From Acridotheres tristis (taxonomy: Eukaryota > Chordata > Aves > Passeriformes > Sturnidae): a DNA stretch of 64,000 nucleotides. Location of the stretch: the NCBI GenBank assembly GCA_037013685.1, contig CM072891.1, forward strand, positions 1,057,501-1,121,500, given 5' to 3'. Below are positions 27,601-41,500 of this stretch, one piece after another. A program made the position numbers and the translations under genes. The first letter of the stretch is position 1. Each line of letters begins with the position of its first letter. The notes beneath the pieces are model-generated. The model ran no database searches, was not told the DNA's origin, and worked only from the letters and a program-made list of their open reading frames with translations.

Positions 27601-28862
27601 AGACAATTGATAAGCTGACTATATGAGTGTGCAAAGCCTCTTTGTAGAACTAGATCTGTCAGAAACAACTTTTACAACACAATTCTACTCTTTGCTTTTG
27701 CGTAGTCACAAAATCTGTAGCCCGGGATTACAGCTGTGAAAATAATTTAGATTTAAATAAGATTATTAAATTAGGCATAAATTAGATGCCAACGTTTTAA
27801 AGAAAGATAAACCATAGGATGGCAAAAAACTGCATAGGCATCTGAATCTATAGTCGATCAATGTAATAAGTCACCTTCTTTTACAACTACAATCTCCAAA
27901 CTCTAAGTCACTCAAGGTGAGAAACTGAGAGGCAAAGAAATTATTTATGAAAGGCCTAGATCTATATATTAAAAAATGTTTTAAAAAACACTATGAACTA
28001 ATTTCATTAGCCATAAATAATTATTTTTTTAAATAAACCAGTTTAGAAAGTTCTCAAGGCAAGAAATAATTACCCACAATATCAGACTGACAGGGAACTT
28101 AATGGTTACTATTTTGCTTACTTTGCTTTTACTGGAATGCTGTTTGTTTACACAGAAATTGTGCTTTCCAAAATACTTTTCTTTTTAGTCCAACACAGCT
28201 AATATTTTTGTTTAAGCAATACATTTTAAATTCCTAATTTTTGCATTTAACAATTTCCAAATTTCTGTACAAAATTACCTTCACTCTCATCTAGACTAAA
28301 ATTTCTGAGAGAGATAATGTAAGTATTTAGAACTTGAACAAATACATGTCAGGTTATTTTTAATTTACACAATTTTATTGTGCATCTTCTCATCTAGCAA
28401 TAAGAAATATCAAATCCAGTTGCAATACCACACTCTGGTTGCATTATAAATGAGAAAGAATCTGTAAAGAATAAAACTTATCATCCAAAAGATGTAAGAC
28501 AATTTTAGCTTGGGAAAAATCAGTCTGAAGATTAAAATTTACTTTTAGTTATTAGTTCAGGCATATTTTTATTTCTCTCAGATCCTTAGAAATATTTTTG
28601 TTAAGGAGTAAGAAATATATAAAGCCTCATATGCGTTTTTTCAATCTTCAATTATCTACTAAATTAGAGAAATATTTGTGTGATTATTTGGTGCACTGGT
28701 ACAGGAGTCGTTATAGGAGACTAATTAATGTAGTAGCAATAGAGTAAATGAAAGGAAAATTAAAAGGTTCTTATGTTGTCAGTCAACTCTGCTTATTTTG
28801 TAATACAAGTTTCTAGTGTTTTTCCCAGCTGTCAGTGCTGAAAGGCAATATGTGGCCACAGG

Positions 28863-28877
28863 AAAAAAAAAAAAAAA
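28863..28877 (+). repeat. A15 homopolymer
   Basis: Fifteen consecutive A follow CCACAGG. No AATAAA lies at a normal distance upstream, and no retrocopy body was recognised. Confidence 0.95.
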
Positions 28878-30119
28878 GTTGATTTCTATTCCAGCTTGCA
28901 CTTCATCAGCAAAATTGTTTACTGAGAATTGCATCTTTATAGGGTTCCCCATACAGGTGTCCTTGTCAGCTCTGAATGTGTATCTTAGGGGTAGGATCTT
29001 CATATCTTTTCCATTGGTAGGCATGCTGCTGCCAGACTTTGTATGAAAAATAGAATTTATAATGATGGTTGTTCAAATAGGAAAGAAAAATGAGTCAATT
29101 TAATATGCAAAACATGAAGAAATAATATGAAGATTTCCAATAATGGCTATAGGTTGCTGTTCTCCAGGGCAGGACAAAATGATGGCATTTTAAATCTTAA
29201 GATCTTTGCACAGCATCTCTCATACACCAGTCTGTCCAAGCAACTCCTCCAAAGTGGCTTAACCACTCTATTGCTTTTACCACCTCTATTCCAGCAGCAG
29301 GAACCTGCATCCCTTTCATCAATAACTAAACTTTTATCTTCAAACATTACCTGAATGGCCTTGGGGCAAATAGAGCATTGGGAAACTTGTCGAAGGAAAA
29401 GAAAAGCCTGATGACTTTTGAGGCTGGATATTCCCTGTCGAACATTAGTGGATTCCATATAGAATGCAAATCAAACTGCAAGTGACAGTGATGAACTAAA
29501 TGATTTGGCCTCCTCTGCAACCTTATTTATTTTTCATATCTGAACTTGACCCTTGTTGTCCAATAGAAATATCCATTAGATACTTTGTGTGTAGCTAGTG
29601 TCAGAGAAACTGTTAATTTTTTAATTAAAAAGTAAGAAGAAAAACTTGAAATAGAATTACCTCAACTTTTATATAGAAAATATCTCAGAACTTAACATTT
29701 TTCCTATGAAATTCACTACTTGTGTACAAATTTTCTACATTTAAATTCCACGGTGATTATATGACAATATATTCAGCTGTTTTAAAGCTTCTCATTTTAA
29801 TAATTTTTTAGTTTATACAGTTACTTGTCCAGTGTATTCACTTCAAGGAAAACTAAATTGTAGGCTCAATGTTTGAAATCTAATATATAATATTTGAAAA
29901 AAATATTTTCCTACTGTACACTTCAAAGCAAGCTACGTTGTATCTCTAAACATTTTTTAAAAGCCTCAAACAGAAAATTCCTAATTCCTAACGATATTTC
30001 ATAATCAGGAATGGAAAAATATGTACATCACAAATGAATTGCTTAGTCCTCTGCTTTTATACAAATGATGTGGAAAACATGGGTTAAAAATTATTTTTAT
30101 CTATTTTTATATAAACAAA

Positions 30120-30137
30120 GTGGGAAATTGTTCCCAC
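30120..30137. other. 7-bp perfect inverted repeat
   Basis: GTGGGAA (30120-30126) pairs with TTCCCAC (30131-30137) around ATTG. It sits at the left edge of an AT-rich block rich in TAAT and ATTA cores. It may be a chance structure. Confidence 0.5.
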
Positions 30138-30440
30138 GAGGCTTCATTAAAGACTTTATAAAGGCTTACAACAATTAGGATAGATGAAATCAATATATTT
30201 ACATTGCTTTGTTCAGTGGTTTATCATCCTTTAATCTTTAAACAGTGAAACACAATTAATAAATTCGTGTTTCATTTTTCTTATTTTATTTCAGAAAGTT
30301 TCAGCATATTTTAACATCTCATTTTTTGAAGCAGCAAAATACTCTAATGTATAACATTAATAAGCGGTGATAGACTTTACTATAAATATTACCTCTGTTG
30401 CCAAGTAAAGTTACATACAAAGCAGAACGTTGCAAACATA

Positions 30441-30460
30441 CATTCATTCATTCATTCATT
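30441..30460. repeat. (CATT)5 microsatellite
   Basis: Five exact CATT units form a short, probably low-variability tetranucleotide tract. Confidence 0.95.
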
Positions 30461-32645
30461 CTATCGGTAATGAAAACATGGGTCTTTTGTATTTTTTTTC
30501 ATGTATTTTTTTTGGTGGCCATATGTTTTATTAAAATACTCACAAAGCAACATTAAAACTGCAATGGTTCTATGTGATTGTGTTTTATAACGCTAGCTGA
30601 TCAATAATGCTAGGATTTCCCCAATATTTGGAACCACTAAAGTACATCCCCAAACCTTTGGCATGCTATTATTCTACAGACAGAAGTTCTTAGCAAATAA
30701 AAGGCAAGTTAAAGTGATGACCATGTTGAAATGCCACCTAGAATGGCTCTCTATCCAGTGGCTACTCAGAATTTTTTGACACAAATAGAAATTCTCTCAC
30801 TGATGTCAACTCTCATTTAGTTGCACTTACGAAGATGTCAGTTTTTCAAAACAGAAGAATTGACCAGAAGCTGGGGGAAACTCAGCTCAGGCTCTCCATC
30901 TCTGTAGTCAGGTCTACAACCACTTGGTTAAAGGGTAGCAGCAGTGAGATTTATGTGAATCCAGTCCAGAACGGCAGCATGTACCAGGTTTAAGTCTCTC
31001 AGAGCAGATACACAAGTAACAAGCTCATTGATATTAAATGTGGTGTAGGCTGCAATATATAAAATGGAGCTGCAGGTACAAAGGAAGTTCATGGTCAGAT
31101 TTACAGCATCTCTGAAATACAAATTCCTTTACTAAATAAGATTTAACCAGATTTTCAGGAATACAGCTATGGAATTAAATGTCTATATTCTTATATTCTT
31201 TTAATGTGCATGACTAAAGGGAATTCATCATGAAAGGGAAACGGTACATCTGTGAAAGTAAAAAAAAAGGGGTAGTGTAAAAAATGGTTAAGCATAAGAC
31301 AGTAACCAAGTTTTCTTTGCTTGTTCTCACTGCATTTCATTCATAGTGACTGTTGGCAGCACTCAGTGTGTGGGGTTTATATATGTATTTATAGATATAT
31401 ACATATTGCTTATATAGGAACATAGACACTTGAAAATAATTTGGTTTTATCAAATCATTCTACAGAGGCCAACTTGTCCCCTTTAAAGCTGCAGTTCTTG
31501 AGCCGGAGACATCAGAACTGGATTTGTCTTCAGATTTGTCCAAAGATGCCTGATAAAAACAGAGTGTCGTTTTCTAAGCGACTTAATTAAATTGAAAAAA
31601 AATATCCTTCTGTTCTAGCATTACCCAGATAATACCACGAAGCTTAGTAAGCTGGTCAAATCTGAAGCTCTAACAAAACTCACTGTTTTAAAAGGAAAGC
31701 TCTCTATTCCCATTAGTTTTGCAACTTGTGTTATCATAATATTATAAGAAATTGTAATATTACAAGAAAAAGAAGAATTGGTCTTAGCAGTTTAAGCCTT
31801 CTTAAGAACTAGACTATGAATGATTAAAATCAGAAGATTAAATTGACTACTGAACCTCTAAACTTCTCACACATCCTCATTTTAGTTATTTTTGTAACTG
31901 ATGAACTAGACTGACAACACTACGACACAAAAATCCGATTTGCGTGTCCATCAATGCAATGCAATTAATTTGGTGTTACGATGAAACATTAGTATAGTTT
32001 GTAGTAGAAGTTAGAATATTTTTGTAGCATCATGACATTCATTACATCTATATCAATAACTACCCCCTCTTTTCTAAACATAAATTTGCGTTTAAAAACA
32101 AAAATATCTGCAAACTGAAAAATGAATAAGTCTTTTTATACTAAATTGTCACAAGCCAGATTGACTATTGATGAAAGGAAAAAAAACTTTCCAGCAGCTT
32201 CTGTGGACAAAAAGGATCTTTATAGATCTAAAACTACATGTCTGATTCTGGCTACAGAAACTGGAGGCAATCAAGAACAGCTCATATGTGACATAGAACC
32301 TGTGAAAATGAGATCAGAGCTGAATCACGGTGATTTCAAGATAACTGAGGATGACTAGTCATTTATAGTACCACAGCTGCATTTTAAATGAAAGAAAAAA
32401 GCCCCAAACTATAGTGGATAGATTAAAAGGAATTACCAAGGTTGTCGTGTGAATTAAATATATTGTCTCCTGTTCCTTCTTTACCACAGATTCTAACTAC
32501 AAGTATTTGCCCATGCCATGTCAGACGATGTGTAAGAAAAATGCTGGACAGGTGGACAGACGATAGCATCTATCAGCATACAGTAAATTCTATCGAGAAT
32601 ACAGGCATTCATGCTTAAACCTGCCAGGTAACCAGGAAACTTGCT

Positions 32646-32677
32646 GGGGGAAAGGGGGAGGAGGGAAGCAGGGTGGG
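32646..32677 (+). other. Potential G-quadruplex / purine tract
   Basis: Five runs of three or more G lie at 32646-32650, 32654-32658, 32663-32665, 32671-32673 and 32675-32677, with loops of 3, 4, 5 and 1 bases. This satisfies the usual G3+ with 1-7 base loop pattern on the plus strand. The first 23 bases (32646-32668) are all purine, so triplex formation is also possible. No CpG island or gene start adjoins it. Confidence 0.8.
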
Positions 32678-35433
32678 AGGTGGTACTGCTAAAGAGAAAC
32701 AATAATTTTCTTCAGTGCTTCTCTCTCAGACTTCAGCCTCTGTAAATTAGCATGACAGATGTATGATCTGGGAATCTTTCCAGATTAATTTTTAAGAAAT
32801 TAAAGCATTCAGCACTGGTTATGCTAGAAATATTTTGGGTTTACTTTTTTTTTTGTCTATCACAATGCCCTTAAAGCTTACAGATCCACTCTGATCTCAC
32901 CCTTGCTTACTTGAGCACTTTGACAATTAAACCTGGTTGCCAGAACTCAAAGCAAAATTTGCTTTTCTCATTTCCATAAAGACCAAAACCTATTCTACAA
33001 GAAAGTTTTCTGATTGCTGAGTAAAAATTAACAATGCACAGGTGCAAGTCTACCAATGAAATATGGTGAAAGAGGAATTGGCTAATGCAACTGTTTGAGT
33101 GTAAGGCATGGCCAGAGCAGAACTTTTGATTGCTGTTCTGCTCATCTACTCCAAGAAACTGATATTAATGCACTCGAACAATTATAGTCATAGAAAGAAA
33201 CACACACCCACACACTTGCATATAAAGAGGAACATTGCTAAGAAATTTGGGTAAGCAGGTCGTTTTGACCAAAAACCAATCAAAGATATTTTGCACTTGA
33301 CGATGTAAAAAAAAAGTGAATGTTAAAGTTGGAAAAGGCAAAGAATATAGACAGGAATTATTTGCGTCACAATATTGCCTAAAGACCACAAACTTCAAGT
33401 GCCACAGAAACAGAGCAGAGACATGGCTCTAACCCAAAACAGATTATATACTAAGTGAAAGAATACAGCTTTGCAAGAAATAGGAGTAACAATAGAAATA
33501 CAACTGTTTTCCTGGTGACAAACTAAGTTATGAAAAGATTAATAGATAAATCTATATTGTGAAGGCTTTGAACAATTATTTTGCATATCTCCTGGAAGAA
33601 ATAGGCTCATAAAAATTCTAAAACGTGTATTCTTGAGTAAAGTGTCCCAGTTTCCTAAATACAAATTGCTTGGAATATGCACAATGACTTATGCCCAAAC
33701 CTGCAAAGTGGTTAAAACAGAAGTCTCAAAAATGGGCCTTTCCCCATCTCCTGTATCTATAAGATTTATTTATCTCATGTGAAGGAATGAAAATAACTCA
33801 CCATGTACTTGGGAATTTTTCACCTACTGCAGCTGCCTGAAAGGTAGATTTCTAGCCTGCAGTCTGGGTTCCTGTGTAGTTAAGAGAGATACAAATATTC
33901 CAGAGTGTGAATCACCCTTCTTAAAATAGTATGAATAACATTGTAAGATTGCTTTTCCTTCTCCTTTAGCTGTCAAGGGGACCCTGACCAGCTCAGAATA
34001 GATACATACGATTATACTGAGTAGTGTCAGGTGAGATGAATGCAAAGACAATTTCATTACATGCCAATAGTGAAGGCATGAGCAGAACACTCTTTCCAGG
34101 GATTCATTTTTTATAAATTTATTGCCTGCAAAAATTCAAACAGCAGAATAAGTTGAGCTACAGAAGCATTCTCCATCAGGATGTGAGTTGCTATATCTGG
34201 TTTGTTTATTTAAAAGGAGATTAAAATGAGACTTTTTGAGTGTAGAAATAAATATAGTGAAAAAATATATAGGTTATGTTTTACCCTAACAAAACAAAAT
34301 CCAGCACAACTCAGTATATGAAGGTTCATTTCATAAAAATGAAAAACTATACTTATTCAGACAAGATATAAACTACACACTGACCATAACAACACAATTG
34401 GAACAGAGAACCTCTTTATAATTCCAAATCTCTGAAAAAGTTGGGATAACTTTTTAAAGAGTGTGCTATGAGCTAAGTAGGTTACATCAGACAAAATGAT
34501 GGTAGGAGTCTAATCTAGCTTTAATATCTCTTCCATTTCAGAGGCCTGGCTGACTAAAAAGCCCTTAATGACAGATATCTTCAGATGACTCAAATTATAA
34601 CACAACTAAGAGGGCAACGCTCTCTGTTAAAAGAGGACACCTAATGTACAATAAACTTATTTGAACTATTGAGGTATGTGAATTCTCCCAGCTGTAGATG
34701 CTTCCCTCTTGCTAGTAAAAGCAAGCAGCTATTTTTTTTGGCCTGAAATAGTTTTCTGAAGTATAATCTTTGCAATAGAGTTTTAATGTTGCGAGAGAGT
34801 CTCTGAGCTCATTCCCCATTCAAATCCACCTATTTTGCAACTGTGCCAGTTTGAAAGGAACAGTGTCAAGCTCTTCTCACGGTGCTACAGGGCCTCATAG
34901 AAAAAAAAATTGATTGAAGCATGTATTTCCATTTTAAAGGAGTGTTTAAGAAATAATCTAATTTTATCCAATCCTTGCATTGAACCTTTTCCAAATTTGT
35001 CAGTAGTTTTCAACAGAACTAGATTTTCTCTTACTTCATTCTCATCACCTTTCAAGGATTCTGTGACTTTATTTCCCTTTGAGTTGGTTTGCTCCACATG
35101 CAGTTTTTTGATACCTTGTAAGTTTCTATTAAACTTCTGTGTTTTATGCAAACTGATATATTTTTGATTATTGTAAAGACATTGGGGTCTGGCCATCTCT
35201 CATTCTTGACACCAAATTGTTAGAAGTCAGATATGTTCTACAATCAATACAATAAATAGCTTTATTGACAGAATTATTAAACCTTTCTGTCTTTCCATTC
35301 CCCATGTATTTATTATGTATCTACTTTTCGTAGTATAGATATATTTCATGGAGTCAATGAGAAAAGCTTGAGACAGCTCAGTTTCCAACTGTGTCATGGT
35401 TATTGCTTTGTAAATTAAAGCATAGATTGTAAT

Positions 35434-35500
35434 GTGTTGTGTGTTTGTTTTTTGGTGTGGTTTGTGTGTGTGTGTGTGTTTTTTTGTTGTTTCTTTTTTC
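35434..35500. repeat. (TG)n and T-rich low-complexity tract
   Basis: Eight uninterrupted TG units lie at 35463-35478, preceded by GTGTTTG-type sequence and followed by T-runs with TTGTTG. It looks like a dinucleotide microsatellite embedded in T-rich sequence. Confidence 0.9.
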
Positions 35501-38500
35501 TAACACAGCTATTGCTGTATTGACACTGGGGAAATATGTCTGTTTATTGTAGACCAAATAGTTTCCTTAAAACATTCTAAACACATGCAAAAGTTCATGA
35601 TGCATAATGATTTGAGTATTTCTTTTAGGTAGGTGTTCTGTATTTCAGAGGATCCATATGTGCTACAAACAGTGAACAATCAGGAACACTCACTGATTAT
35701 GATATGATTTTTTTTTGGCAGCCTCTTTCTGTTACTCTGACAGAATTGTAGTGATGCATTAGTCATTTGCACAGAAAAGATCTTGGTCCATGACAGTCAT
35801 TTATTGGTGGTGCCATCTGCACTTTTTGTGAGTTGATTCTAAGATAAAAAAGTATATTTGGTTCATTGGTACTCTAAAATTTGGATGCAGTCCTAGTCCT
35901 TTTCAGATAACAGTGAAAAAATAAATTAAAAGCATATCTTGCTTTCTTATTATGAGCTAAACCTTAAGAATTAATTAGAAGGACTGAAATAAAAATTCAG
36001 TTGAATCATAAAATAGCTGACAAAGACCCCTGGGTTTTTCACTGTATCTCAAGGCATTTGGATTTCTGTAATACATAGTTCCACATGCATTTTCAAAGTG
36101 CCCATCATTCTTCCTGAAGCTATTTACATAAATTGTCTTGTGCAAAACCCCAATCATAACAGCAGTAAAGCTACAGTTCCTCCTCCTTGAGGCCTCTTCT
36201 GATTCCTATGATCATCTTGTACATATTTCAGGACAAATCTAGAGCTCAGTAAAAAAATATTCTTTTTCTGACCGTGGCTGCCTGAAAATGGAAAGAAACA
36301 CACTTAGATCAATTACTATTAGAAATAAATTCCTTAACTGAGTATTCTTCCCAGTGACTGTTCTGATCCTATTAAGTGCACTCTAGAGGATGTAAATTTA
36401 AGAAGCATCGTCTGTTGCTGTTGCCATGATAAGATTCATGGAGTTTGCAGATCGTTGAATAAATTAGGCTCAGGCTCATGCAGAGTTTTTTATATTAGTG
36501 AGCATGTACTGAATCCAGAACTAAAGAAAAAAAAAAATCTTACACTGACTTACAGAAATACTTACAATCCTTCACACTTGATGAAAAACAGGCCATAGGG
36601 GAGTCACTCTTAAGAGAGCCCCTTCCCTCAGAATAAACTACACAGTGCCCATTGCCAGAGGGAAAGTTGAGGATTCCCTGATGTTCAGATATTTAAATAA
36701 AAAACATTAAGCGAAATTTTGACTGCAGTTGCAGTCTCTTTGACCTAATTAGATTGGAACTTCTACCATGGATTTTAAGCAAAGAACTTTAATGTTCAGA
36801 AAATGCGAAAAAAAAAATTAGGCACCATTCTCTGGCAGTAATTGATATGCAACATTAAAGCATTTAGGAACTCTTGTTCAAGGGAATTTATGCTATGGTC
36901 ACAGAATAAGTTAGTAAGCAGAGATGGAGTGTTTTTTCCAACCAGACTCATCCAGACAACTTTTTTTCTTCTGATTCCACTACTTTTCTCAGATGCACAG
37001 TACATAATGGTTCATTAAATAATTCCTCAGCTAAGTTGTGGCATTCCTGAAGGAAACCCAGCCTCTAGCTCCAAAAGACTTTGCAGCCTTATGAAATCTT
37101 GCCAACTGATAAAGAAAATGGTTCTGTGTTCTTAGCAATACAACCTTGAGTTCTGGGGAGTTTTTGTGAGTCTACTGGTAGTACATGTTTTTTTCACTGC
37201 AAATTAGGAAATTTTTGCCTGAGATATGAGAGACAGATGACAAGACATTTAAGAATTTCGATTATTGTTTCAAAATGTTTCTGACAAGTACTTAGGAACT
37301 TATTGTATAATTCTTTGCAATTTTTTAAAAAATGATTTTGAGCTACATATGTTTTTGTTTCAAATTTCAGACTAGAAAAATTCATTAATATTTAATCAAT
37401 AGTTTAAATTACAATAAATTCAAAATAAGAAAGATTCCTAAATAATTATGAAGGTTTTTTTTACCCTAGTTTAGGGATGACTTATTTATTAATCAGTCCA
37501 TTAATATAGAGTGGGAAAACTAAATTATTAGATGGCTAGTCTGCAGCCACAGAGGAAAAGACTGATTTAATTTATATGTATATATGTAGAAGTTTTGAAA
37601 GGCTATAGTGAACAGTAATACATTTTAAAACAACTCTTCCCTGAACAGTGAATAAATAAGGCAAAATATGATTCCTTCTTCCAAATGCCTGAATTTTAAA
37701 CTGCAGAAAAATATCAAGAACCATGATAACTGGTCTCCATTTCTGCCACTTACTTGTGTTTTTTATAAAGCAAATTCACGTAACATATAACTTTGATTTT
37801 TCCTTGCAGGACTCTGCTTAATCATCCACACCATAACTATAATATATGTGTGGAAAGTACATGCTTCAGTTAGGTTATAAATTTAATGAATAGTTTTAAA
37901 ACGTTCTGGGATCCTGAGAAGGAGGGCCTCATGTAAGTATAGAATACTATTAGATGTCTTGCTTTCTTCTGCAAGGAACAATGCTTAATTGCTCTTCCAA
38001 ACATGCCTCTCCAAGGGAACACGACATGTTTGAGGAACACAAGGGGGACCTTCTATTGTGGAGTGCTCTAACAGGCTCTGAGCAAAGGGGAAATAATGGC
38101 TGAATTCACTGGGGAGAGGAGGGCAAAGCCATACAGAAAAAAATGACAGAACACCGTTCCGTCACATCCTTCTCTTTTGTCTGAGGCTGAACTACAGGAA
38201 CTCACAGCAACAAGGGGTCTTAGACAGTGACAAGCCAGTGTCAGAATGTTTCAATTCATTAGACTATGCATTACCCATAAGGATATCTTTAACTTCCACA
38301 AGTTTTGCAATTGCTTTGAAAAGGATTCAAAATTTTAAATGAACATTATATAATGATTTTGAAATATATCTGTAATTTTTTTTTTTTAATTTGGAGGGGA
38401 AAAGGAAGATTATAGAATAAATTACAGCCTTATAATTTATTATAACTTTCAACTTTCTTATACAACAAGTTTTTCCAGTGGATATTGTAACACTAAAATT

Positions 38501-41500
38501 ACAGCACAGAGACATTATCAATGCATACAAACATGAGTCAAAATAGAACCATATTGGGCAGTATAAAGCTTTGGAACATTCAACTAATGATAATGAAAAC
38601 TGGCTTATAAAAATTCAAACAGCATTTTGTGAAACTATTATAAAGCTAGAAGCTTGGGAATTAGACAGAGTACCCACACAGCAGGAGAGTACAAATGAAC
38701 ACCTACGCAGATGGCAGCTATAAGAACTGAACAACCACCATTCTATATAATAGAAAGAAGCAAAATGAAGTGCCGATTGTAAGTGGTGCTTAACTTTATT
38801 AAGCTAAGAGAACACTATTACTGAAAGTCTGTATCTGACAAAAGGAAATTACTTTGTTGTAATCATGCTCATGAGCTGTCTTGTGCAGTCAAAGGCCTGC
38901 CATTCATTTAAATTAAACTGTAGCCTTTAAAATGTTAATTAGATGTTAAAGCCAGATGCAATATTGAGGAACCTTTAATTTATAAGTTTCAACCATTTTT
39001 CTTGAAACATTCTCACATGTTTGTAACAGAACAACAGGCATGGATGGATTTGTGACAATATCAAAAGACTAACTTACCATATATATTCCTTTTGTTGTCT
39101 TTGATAGCTCTTCTATATACATTAATGAGTACATACAATAAATACCTCTTTGAAAGGTATATTTCTGAAGTTAAATTAGAAGACAGAAATTGACTGTATA
39201 ATAATTTAAAAAATTATTTCTTAGACATTACTTTTCCTGAGGTTAGAAAAGATCTATCTCGTATTGCAGCTTTCCTTTGCTTCACTGTTCAATATGCCTG
39301 AAGAATTATACATGGACAAATTCAGCAGGACCAATTGTAGTATTATGGCACCAACTGTTTATGAAAACAAAACTATTAAGCTGACAAAAGCATGTTCAAA
39401 CAGCAGTATTGATGCTAGTGTGAAGTACAAATTGAACCCTTCCACCCACCCAGGAACATTAATCACAATGAGATTTGTGATACAGAAGGGTAAAGCTCAA
39501 GGGATGATGAAGTCACTAAGGGAGGGAAATGTTTTTTCATGGACAAGCATCTCCATTTGCCAAGCTCAGATTTACATCATCAAGAATGTTGAATGCAAAT
39601 TCTATTGTCTGCCAAATTTAACTTCAATGGTTTTAAGTGCCTGCTCCTTCCACTGAATTAAACTTGGTCATGGCTGATCAACACTTCAAAACTGAACGTT
39701 TCCCATAGCCATGGATACATTCATTAAAAAAAAAAGATATGCCCAAAACTAACATGTGACTGGCTTTTTATAAGACTGGCTTAGAAACCAGAGAATGTAA
39801 AATTTAAATTTTGTTGTGTTTCTCCTCAAAGTTATTTTGCAATGTAACTTAGAAAAAATAATTTTTGTGTAGACTTATAATCTTCATTGCAATTTACAAT
39901 TTAGATTTTTTTCCCTTTTGGTGAAAGTCCTGTTTGAATTTAATTGCTCAAAACTAGTTACTTATTAGGTTTTTACTTTCCCCAATGCTATAGCCTTCAA
40001 AACTTCAATCATTACATATACTTACATATATATCACTGTGTCTCATATATCAGGAAAAAATTCTGATAGAAGGGTTCTCATCCTGGGTGTAGCATTAGAC
40101 CTATTTTCTTTGCATTCTTAGCAGTTCTCAGCTGATCCAACTTTGAAGACACTGTGTTACTATTTGGATATTTTGGGTGAGGAATCAATGCTAGAACATG
40201 TGTAACAAGAGTGATATGTTATGAGAGTTCTGTAGTTCCATTATTAGGTCTTGTAAACCATGCAAATAGTGGATGAAAAAAATCAGAAGCAAAAGCCCAC
40301 AAAAAATATGAAGAAAACACGGTAGAATACTTTTATTTCATTGATTGTTCCTGCAGTAATAAAATTACATATCCCAACCAGACTCCTCTTACCCAGTCGT
40401 CATCATTCTCTTTCAGGCATCCACTTCCTACCAGTGTCATGAGTAAAGCTATGGTATTTCTGGACTAATTCCTATTTTCTCTTTTTTCTCCTCTAGCCTC
40501 TTTCTGAACCACCTTATTTTAGCATATAATGAAATAAATCATCTCATCTGTGTCAGGCTTTTGCAGAGCATGTAGGTGTTTTGTCAGACTTCCGTGTCCA
40601 TGGCAGTTGCATTAGCGTGGACCTTTGCCTTGTAAGATCTGATTCATGCAGTGTGCCTTTACTCAGTAGAATTAGACCCGTGAGCCAACTTTAGGTCATA
40701 CACGATATGTTCATAACTCTAGCAGAAACATTGCTTTGCTGTCACTCCTTTTGTAACATCATGCTGATGTTTCCATAAAAACGGGACAGATTTATTAATA
40801 AAGTGGTTAGGCTGGTCTTGAATCCATTTCATTCTTTCATTGGAATAATTTTTATAAGAAGCAAAAAAATCAGATAAAGCAATAAAATCAGCCATTCAGA
40901 AATGTAATTTTGCTTCCCTTTTTAGTTTGTTAATTTTAAAGGTGATAAAATGCTATGTCAACTCAAAGAAAACTATTTACTTGGGTTAACTGGAATTTCT
41001 CCTCTCCTAAAAAGTGCTGGAGATACTTTTGGCAGAAATAACACATTTTCCTTCTTTAATTTGAGAATAACTCTCATTCTTTCTTGCCCCTTAAGTTTTC
41101 TCTTCAGGAAAGAACTTAGGGGGACACAGAGTTCAGTAATATTTCCAGTACTCGTTAGTGCTTGAATATTTTCATTTCTATTTAAAGCAAATATTAGCCT
41201 TTTAAAGGAGCCATATTTCAAGAATCAGGTGGGAAGCACAGAAGTGTTGGATGCACCTCACTGCACTGATGTTCATCCTCAACACTTTGCACAATGTGAG
41301 AATGTTTAATATTTCCAACCCAGACTATAGATAAGAATCTCTGGTGTCACCTCACAACCGACAGTGCTGGTGTGAGATTTGTAGTAAAACAATATTCCAG
41401 CTGTAGCTTTCATTTACAGAAATAAAACATCAGAATGGAAAGGAGGTGTGGGGGGCAGAAGATAAACAATTTAGTCTTTTAGCACCGTTTATAGAAATGA

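Larger units (their letters stand above)
23865..32645. other. AT-rich non-coding DNA, no gene seen
   Basis: This block holds a strong hairpin at 24.6 kb, A15 at 28863-28877 and a (CATT)5 run at 30441-30460. The longest open frames are 103 codons (29147-29458, minus) and 95 codons (27266-27553, plus, opening on TTG). Neither resembles a known protein or has splice or promoter context I can defend. Confidence 0.7.

Noticed and set aside
28816..28877. A15 as a retrotransposon tail
   Set aside because: No polyadenylation signal at normal distance and no recognisable element body upstream.
29147..29458. 103-codon cysteine-rich frame, minus strand
   Set aside because: Cysteines show no zinc-finger or disulfide spacing pattern I recognise, and there is no gene context. 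TBLASTN would decide.
39264..39656. Longest open frame, 130 codons, plus strand
   Set aside because: It opens on TTG (120 codons from the first ATG), has no domain or signal, and about one such frame is expected by chance at this AT content. A protein search with no hit and no RNA-seq support would confirm rejection.
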